From: Chloroflexi bacterium RBG_13_53_26
GTDB taxonomy: Bacteria > Chloroflexota > Dehalococcoidia > UBA2247 > RBG-13-53-26
Assembly: GCA_001795035.1 (NCBI GenBank)
Contig: MGMW01000008.1
Location: 1 to 21,035 of the forward strand
Direction of reading: 5' to 3'
Length of the DNA stretch: 21,035 nt
How positions within the stretch are numbered: the first letter of the stretch is position 1; each line of letters starts with the position of its first letter. The translations under genes and the position numbers were made by a program. Positions 16,111-21,035 of the stretch are shown piece after piece. The notes under the pieces were generated by a model. That model was not told where the DNA came from, ran no database searches, and worked only from the letters and a program-made list of their open reading frames with translations.

Positions 16111-16812
16111 ATGGACAAGGTATACCCCAGTCTAGATGATGCCATAGCTGATATCCCAGATGGAGCCTCGATAGCCATAGGTGGCTTTTTCACTGCGGGC
16201 ACGCCTGTTCAGCTTATCCAGGCCCTAGCCAGGAAGGGCGCCAAAAATCTGACCGTCATGTGCCAGTCAATGGGCCCCGGGAACGAGGACATAACCCCCC
16301 TAGTCGTGCAGGGACAGATAAGAAAGGCCATCTGCAATTATCCCTTTTATCGATCGGCAACGAGGGGTGCAGACTCACCTTTTGAGAAAGCAGTACGAGC
16401 AGGGCAGGTCGAACTGGAGGTATACCCAATGGGCACCTTTATAGAGAAGCTAAGAGCAGCGGGGGCAGGGCTGGCTGCTTTCTACACCCCCACCGGAGTT
16501 GGCACTGTCGCGGAGCGTGGTAAGGAGAAGAGGAAATTCAACGGTCGTGAGTATCTACTGGAGGTCGCCATCAAGCCTGACTATGCCTTCGTATACGCTT
16601 GGAGAGGTGACAGAACAGGGAATCTAACCTGCCGTAAGACGGCCAGGAACTACAATCCTGACATGGCAGCCGCTGCCAGGATAACGATAGCAGCCGTAGA
16701 GGGACTGGTGGAAGCCGGTGAACTGGACCCGGACAAGATTCACATTCCAGGCATCTACGTTCAGAGAGTCGTGCAAGTGGATAGACCGAACTACATTCCC
16801 AGCATCGATTGA
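16111..16812 (+). CDS. 3-oxoacid CoA-transferase, subunit A
   Basis: The 233-residue product is the alpha subunit of a family I CoA-transferase, which moves CoA between acyl-CoA and a carboxylic acid. Visible signs are the glycine-rich IAIGGFFTAGTPVQLIQAL (21-39), LTVMCQSMGPGN, and the C-terminal IPGIYVQRVVQV. The ATG has GGGAG close upstream. Subunit B starts 32 nt downstream, as in scoA/scoB or atoD/atoA pairs. Substrate cannot be told from sequence; acetoacetate, butyrate and beta-ketoadipate enzymes all share this fold. Confidence 0.93.
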   Translation: MDKVYPSLDDAIADIPDGASIAIGGFFTAGTPVQLIQALARKGAKNLTVMCQSMGPGNEDITPLVVQGQIRKAICNYPFYRSATRGADSPFEKAVRAGQVELEVYPMGTFIEKLRAAGAGLAAFYTPTGVGTVAERGKEKRKFNGREYLLEVAIKPDYAFVYAWRGDRTGNLTCRKTARNYNPDMAAAARITIAAVEGLVEAGELDPDKIHIPGIYVQRVVQVDRPNYIPSID

Positions 16813-16844
16813 CACGCTCCATTGAATCAATGGGAGGAAGATAA

Positions 16845-17534
16845 GTGGCTGAAAAGCGCAGGCAATTCGATGGACTATCGCGAGAGCTGATAGCTTTGAG
16901 AATAGCCAATGAATTGGAAGATGGAACCTATGTTAACCTCGGAATAGGCATACCCACCCTGGTTTCGAACTGGATCGAGGGTAGAGATATCGTCTTGCAG
17001 GCTGAGATCGGTATGCTCAACACTGGACCATTGGCTGCTCAGGGGCAGGTTGACCAAGACCTGATCAACGCCAGTTGCCAGCCAGTGACAGAAATGCCAG
17101 GAACCTGCTACTTCTCTGACTGCGAGTCATTCGCCATGATTCGAGGCGGCTACATGGATGTGGCCGTGCTGGGAGCACTGCAAGTCTCAGAGAAAGGAGA
17201 TCTCGCTGGATGGAACAATCCTGAGCGAGGTTTTCCGGAACATATTGGAAACATCGGCGGTTCCATGGATCTGGCAGTCGGGGCAAGGAAGGTCATAGTA
17301 GCAATGGAGCACACCACTCGCAATGGCGACCTCAAGATCGTCAAGAAATGTGCCTATCCGGTAACTGCCGTAGGCGTTGTCAAATTGATCGTGACCGATC
17401 TGGCTGTGATAGACGTCACGGACAAGGGGCTGGTGCTCAGAGAAGTTGCTCCTGGTCTGACTCCTGAAGAGGTTCAATCAGTGACCGAGCCAAAACTAAT
17501 CATCAGCCCTGATCTCAGGGAAATCCGACTATAG
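16845..17534 (+). CDS. 3-oxoacid CoA-transferase, subunit B
   Basis: The 229-residue beta subunit contains VNLGIGIPTLVSNWI (30-44), the likely catalytic Glu54 in LQAEIGMLNTGP, FSDCESFAMIRGGYMDVAVL, and GNIGGSMDLAVGARKVIVAM. In most relatives the catalytic stretch is ENG; here the Asn is Ile (EIG). The GTG start at 16845 follows GGGAGG by about 7 nt. It is the last gene of the unit; no clear terminator follows. Confidence 0.93.
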   Translation: MAEKRRQFDGLSRELIALRIANELEDGTYVNLGIGIPTLVSNWIEGRDIVLQAEIGMLNTGPLAAQGQVDQDLINASCQPVTEMPGTCYFSDCESFAMIRGGYMDVAVLGALQVSEKGDLAGWNNPERGFPEHIGNIGGSMDLAVGARKVIVAMEHTTRNGDLKIVKKCAYPVTAVGVVKLIVTDLAVIDVTDKGLVLREVAPGLTPEEVQSVTEPKLIISPDLREIRL

Positions 17535-18005
17535 CGCTGGCCCAGCTAACCACACGATCAGGCGAAAGCTTCCCACCAAGCCTGTCTGTCTTGAGTACCC
17601 AGCACCTCATATCCCGGGCATCTTCAAACACTTGGCAATATCTCCACCTTGGCATCGCAGTGATCAAGCGCAGCTCTGGTCATCCGTCAGATGGCTGGAT
17701 ACGGCTGTCAGACGCATCATATTCCAGAGAAGCGTTGAGAGAGACAGAAGTCACATACCTCGAGACACAAAGCTTCTAGTATTTGAAATTGGGAGAGTCT
17801 AGATAGAATGAGGGGTCCAAAACGGTCGGGATGCATGGTAGGCTAGGAGCGAGAGAGTCACCCTCCTCTCCTTGCTTGGCAGGTTTGTAGCTGGCTCCCC
17901 GCGAAGCTCAAGTTCTGACCGCTTGCAGCTTTCAACCAGTGAGATTTCCTGCACTAGCCTGCCTGCCAGCTAGTACAGGACAAGCTTGTAGGCAGTAACC
18001 CTGAC
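17535..18005. other. Gene-free stretch between convergent genes
   Basis: This 471-nt region separates the convergent CoA-transferase and sensor genes. A 62-codon open frame at 17591-17779 has no Shine-Dalgarno and no recognisable features. Only an imperfect inverted repeat (17948-17979) stands out; I see no RNA gene and no intrinsic terminator with a T-run. Confidence 0.6.
17948..17979. repeat. Imperfect inverted repeat near the sensor gene 3' end
   Basis: Arms CCTGCACTAGC (17948-17958) and GCTAGTACAGG (17969-17979) pair with one mismatch around a 10-nt loop, between convergent genes. No T-run follows on either strand, so it may be a degenerate or Rho-linked transcription end. Confidence 0.4.
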
Positions 18006-20777
18006 TCAACTAACCGAATTGAAAACAAAACCTCTTTCCGAAAAGACCGCAGAGCAAGCATCCACCACATCTGCATCATAAAGTACACCACGATTCTGCG
18101 AGACCTCTGCCAGCGCCTCGTCTATACCAAGAGCCAATCTGTAGGGTCTGTGGGATGACATGGCTTCAACAACATCTGCCACACTCAGGATCCGAGCTTC
18201 AAGAAGGATCTCTTCTCCCTGAAGACCTGAACGATAACCGGATCCGTTCAACCTTTCATGGTGCTGAAGCACTATCTTGGAGACAGGCCACGGAAATTCA
18301 ATGGTGTTCAGTATGTCATAAGCTACCTGGGGATGGGTTTTGATCATGGCAAACTCGATCTCGTTCAATTGCCCGGGCTTGCTCAGAATCTCGGTCGGTA
18401 CGTAGACCTTGCCAATATCATGAAGTAGCCCCGCCACCCGAATGCCATCGATCTGGTCACTCGCAAGCCCCATTTCTCTGCCAATAGCACAAGCAAGCTG
18501 TGTCACACGACGTTGGTGGCCCGCAGTGTAACGGTCCCTCGTCTCGACAGTCAGGGTAATGGCCTGAATAGTGCCTTCCATGGCTCGTTCCAGCTTCTTG
18601 AAGCTTTGCTGGAGCTGCTCGTCTGCGTGCTTGCGCTCGGTTATGTCGCGAACAACTCCCAGGATCTCAACAGGCTGATCATGCGAATCACATATAAAAC
18701 TCATTGTGGTGTCAGTCCACACTGTTGAGCCATCCTTGCGCTTCATTTCTATCTCTAACTTGAGATTTCGCAATCTGAACAATTCTTTCTGATCTTTACC
18801 AGCACTGGCGAGCGCCTTGGCAATAGCCTTCATGACCACATCACGGGAACGTGGGGACAGAATCCCATCCATCATGTGCTCCATGCCCTCCTCAACGCTA
18901 TAGCCCAGGACACGCATGATTGAAGGGCTGAGATAGGTAGGCTTCAGATTCAGATCCATGGTCCAGATGACATCTTTCACATTCTCAGCCAGCAGGCGGT
19001 AGCGCCTTTCACTCTCCCGCAAAGCCTCCTCTGCTTGTCTTCGCTCGGTGACATCCATGAAGTTCCCCAAGACTGCCGTTTCTCCCCGATACTGGATGGA
19101 TGTTACCTTCTCCATGGCCCATCTTGTCTTACCATCCTTGCCAACATACCTGTATTCATATGGAGAAAAACGCTCATTCTTGAGCATCTTCACCGCATTT
19201 TCCCTGACCGCATCCCTGTCCTCCGGAACGACCAGCCTTAGACAATCCGTACCCATCAACTCATCCTCGGTGTAGCCCGTAAATTTGAGCACACGGGGAT
19301 TGACCAACTCAAACTTGCCGTCCCGCACAATGTATATGCCAACCGGCGAGTTACTGGACAGGATCGTGAACAGTTCCTCTGCCCGTTTGCGTTCAGTGAT
19401 GTCACGCACAATCCCCCTGATTTCTGCAGGCCGGCCATCAGGACCACATATGAAGCTCATCGACGTGCTGGTCCACACAGTGTAGCCATCCTTGCGCTTC
19501 ATCTCCATTTCCAGTTCAAGGTTCTGGGACTTGAACAAGTCCTGCCGTCCCGTGCTCTCCATAGAGAGTACCCTCGCAATAGCTGTCATAGCCATCTCGC
19601 GAGAGGCAGGAGTCAGCGCCTCGGTAATCATACGTGTCCTCGCCTCGTCAACATCATAGCCCAGCAGACGCATCACAGAAGGACTGAGATAAGTTGGCTG
19701 CAAATTCATATCCATCGTCCAGACAACATCCGTCATGTTTTCAGCAAGCAGATGGTAGTGTTTCTCAGTCTCCCGCAGGGTTTCCTCGGCCTGCTTGCGC
19801 TCGGTAATATCTCTTGTGATCACAACGAACCCCGTTGGCTTCCCTGATCTTTCACAGAGCAGGGCTGCGCCTAGCTCAGCACTGAATTTCTTGCCGTCCC
19901 TGGCCAACAGCATGCACTCCGTGCTGCCGTTTCGCCCCTCTTCAAACGTTCCCCTTATCTTGTCCATGACCTTGGTTTGATCTTCTCCGGCAACCAGGTC
20001 AAAGAGGTTTTGACCAACAAGCTCTTCCTCATCATCATATCCATAAAGGCAAACTGCAGTCCGGTTCAGTCCCGTTATATTGCCCTCGACATCTACAAAC
20101 ACAACTCCGTCTGTAGTGGACTCAAAAAGAGCGTGCAGCTTCTCCTCCAGATCCCATAGATCACTTCCATCATGCTTGCGCTCAGTACCACTCACAAGCT
20201 CCCACTCCCCGTTCCGCTTGACGAGAGAGGACTGGTGAGTCTTGATCACATCTACGATTTCCAGTGCCTTGTATTTATCGCACTTATCCAGGGAATACGT
20301 GCATAGAGCAATAATGGGGTACTTGTGAATAGAAGCCTCTATCTCCTCTTCATAGAAAGCGAAGGCTCTCCAATCGGCTTTCTCCAGCCAAACCCTATCA
20401 GCAGTCACCCTGATGCCGTCATATCCATTGGCCAGGGCCCGAACCAGTTTATCCACCCAGGCATTTACAAGCGCCTGTGGACTGAATGGGCCTCCCTTGA
20501 GGGACCACTGATTATGAGGGATAATCTCCACTTGCCCTGTCCTCAGAAACCGATCAAGACCAGGCACAACCCTTCTTAACGCCTTCTGCGCATCTCGCTC
20601 ACTGAGGGACTCCGGCGTAATCCATAGACAGAATTCGTTGTTCTCTAGCCCCGCCTTGAAATAGGGCACCAGAATCTCCAGCATATCCTCTTTGGTCTGA
20701 TAAAACTGGCAAAGGTGCGTGCCCCAAGGAATATCCCCTACAGGTTCGATTCCCGTCTTTCTAATCTTTGATCCCAT
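18006..20777 (-). CDS. MEDS-PAS(x4)-HD-GYP-like signalling protein
   Basis: The 923-residue product has no membrane segment and should be cytosolic. Residues about 12-190 match the MEDS sensory domain (PF14417; GTHLCQFYQTKEDMLEIL, then FCLWITPE). Four PAS domains follow (about 208-330, 338-467, 468-585, 590-717), joined by DITERK-type PAC ends. The C-terminal part (about 735-915) is an HD-GYP-like hydrolase domain: His754, LLHDIGK (H786, D787), His815, and HHERLNGSGYRSGL at 839-852. In active cyclic-di-GMP phosphodiesterases this last motif is HHExxDGxGYP; here it is N for D and R for P. Metal ligands are kept, so activity is possible. The ATG at 20777 lies 9 nt after GGAGG. PAS2 and PAS4 are close copies. 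Confidence 0.93.
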   Translation of the reverse strand: MGSKIRKTGIEPVGDIPWGTHLCQFYQTKEDMLEILVPYFKAGLENNEFCLWITPESLSERDAQKALRRVVPGLDRFLRTGQVEIIPHNQWSLKGGPFSPQALVNAWVDKLVRALANGYDGIRVTADRVWLEKADWRAFAFYEEEIEASIHKYPIIALCTYSLDKCDKYKALEIVDVIKTHQSSLVKRNGEWELVSGTERKHDGSDLWDLEEKLHALFESTTDGVVFVDVEGNITGLNRTAVCLYGYDDEEELVGQNLFDLVAGEDQTKVMDKIRGTFEEGRNGSTECMLLARDGKKFSAELGAALLCERSGKPTGFVVITRDITERKQAEETLRETEKHYHLLAENMTDVVWTMDMNLQPTYLSPSVMRLLGYDVDEARTRMITEALTPASREMAMTAIARVLSMESTGRQDLFKSQNLELEMEMKRKDGYTVWTSTSMSFICGPDGRPAEIRGIVRDITERKRAEELFTILSSNSPVGIYIVRDGKFELVNPRVLKFTGYTEDELMGTDCLRLVVPEDRDAVRENAVKMLKNERFSPYEYRYVGKDGKTRWAMEKVTSIQYRGETAVLGNFMDVTERRQAEEALRESERRYRLLAENVKDVIWTMDLNLKPTYLSPSIMRVLGYSVEEGMEHMMDGILSPRSRDVVMKAIAKALASAGKDQKELFRLRNLKLEIEMKRKDGSTVWTDTTMSFICDSHDQPVEILGVVRDITERKHADEQLQQSFKKLERAMEGTIQAITLTVETRDRYTAGHQRRVTQLACAIGREMGLASDQIDGIRVAGLLHDIGKVYVPTEILSKPGQLNEIEFAMIKTHPQVAYDILNTIEFPWPVSKIVLQHHERLNGSGYRSGLQGEEILLEARILSVADVVEAMSSHRPYRLALGIDEALAEVSQNRGVLYDADVVDACSAVFSERGFVFNSVS

Positions 20778-20860
20778 CTTTGGCTACCTCCGACTAGCAA
20801 TCCGCGGAAACGTTCTCGCAGTCCAGCAAACCAATCCCCAATGCACACGAAAAGGCAGCA

Positions 20861-21034
20861 TCAGCTACTCATAGCCAACGCTGTCTCAGCCACATCCTCA
20901 GTCTCCGATAGTTCTTCATCTACTTCACCAAAAGAGATACCACCAACTGCATCTGGCACACATCCCACACCCAGCCTCATGGCACACTTCAGAAATACTA
21001 TCCCGGCCCCGTGTGTTATCAGCAAGAAAGCACA
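20861..21034 (-). CDS. 3' end of an unknown gene (partial)
   Basis: An open frame enters from the right edge and ends at TGA 20861-20863, giving 57 residues of a C-terminus. The sequence starts hydrophobic and Gly/Cys-containing (ITHGAGIVFLKCAMRLGVG) and ends in an acidic, Ala-rich tail (EVDEELSETEDVAE), which looks like coding sequence. I cannot assign a family. It lies 83 nt upstream of the MEDS-PAS gene on the same strand, so the two might be cotranscribed. Confidence 0.5.
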   Translation of the reverse strand, partial: CAFLLITHGAGIVFLKCAMRLGVGCVPDAVGGISFGEVDEELSETEDVAETALAMSS

Positions 21035-21035
21035 A

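Noticed and set aside
17591..17779. Small plus-strand open frame of 62 codons
   Set aside because: No ribosome binding site, no family likeness, and it lies in an otherwise gene-free stretch.

Overview
The window reads as a stretch of bacterial chromosome. Shine-Dalgarno sites are mostly strong, GTG and TTG starts are used often, and promoters are sigma70-like. A PyrR-controlled pyrimidine operon, an ADP-forming acyl-CoA synthetase, a MEDS-domain sensor and several CoA and SDR enzymes together suggest an anaerobic, Gram-positive-type or Chloroflexota (Dehalococcoidia-like) bacterium. This placement is inference. No rRNA, tRNA, CRISPR array, insertion sequence or phage gene was seen.

Region 1 (1-9630, minus strand) is a pyrimidine operon read right to left: promoter (about 9597-9626), PyrR attenuator, pyrR, pyrB, pyrC, carB, pyrK, then yjbQ and the start of an ADP-forming acyl-CoA synthetase that runs off the left edge. 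The leader holds an exact match to the PyrR RNA-binding consensus. Its 3' arm can pair with the 5' arm of a 32-nt perfect palindromic terminator just before the pyrR start codon, which gives a full anti-antiterminator/antiterminator/terminator set. The pyrB product carries a C-terminal PyrI-type zinc module. carA, the glutaminase subunit partner of carB, is absent from the operon.

Region 2 (9631-15060) holds single or paired enzymes of less certain role: an extended SDR epimerase (+) divergent from the pyr operon, a radical SAM protein (-) with a CX4CX2C cluster motif, a DUF362 protein (+), a second extended SDR (-) and a LOG/SLOG-family nucleotide-binding protein (-).

Region 3 (15061-17534, plus strand) is a three-gene unit. 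A PAS-STAS (RsbR-like) regulator is followed 13 nt later by the A and B subunits of a 3-oxoacid-type CoA-transferase.

Region 4 (17535-21035) has a 471-nt gene-free stretch, then a large minus-strand signalling protein (MEDS, four PAS domains, HD-GYP-like output with a changed GYP motif), and the 3' end of another minus-strand reading frame at the right edge.
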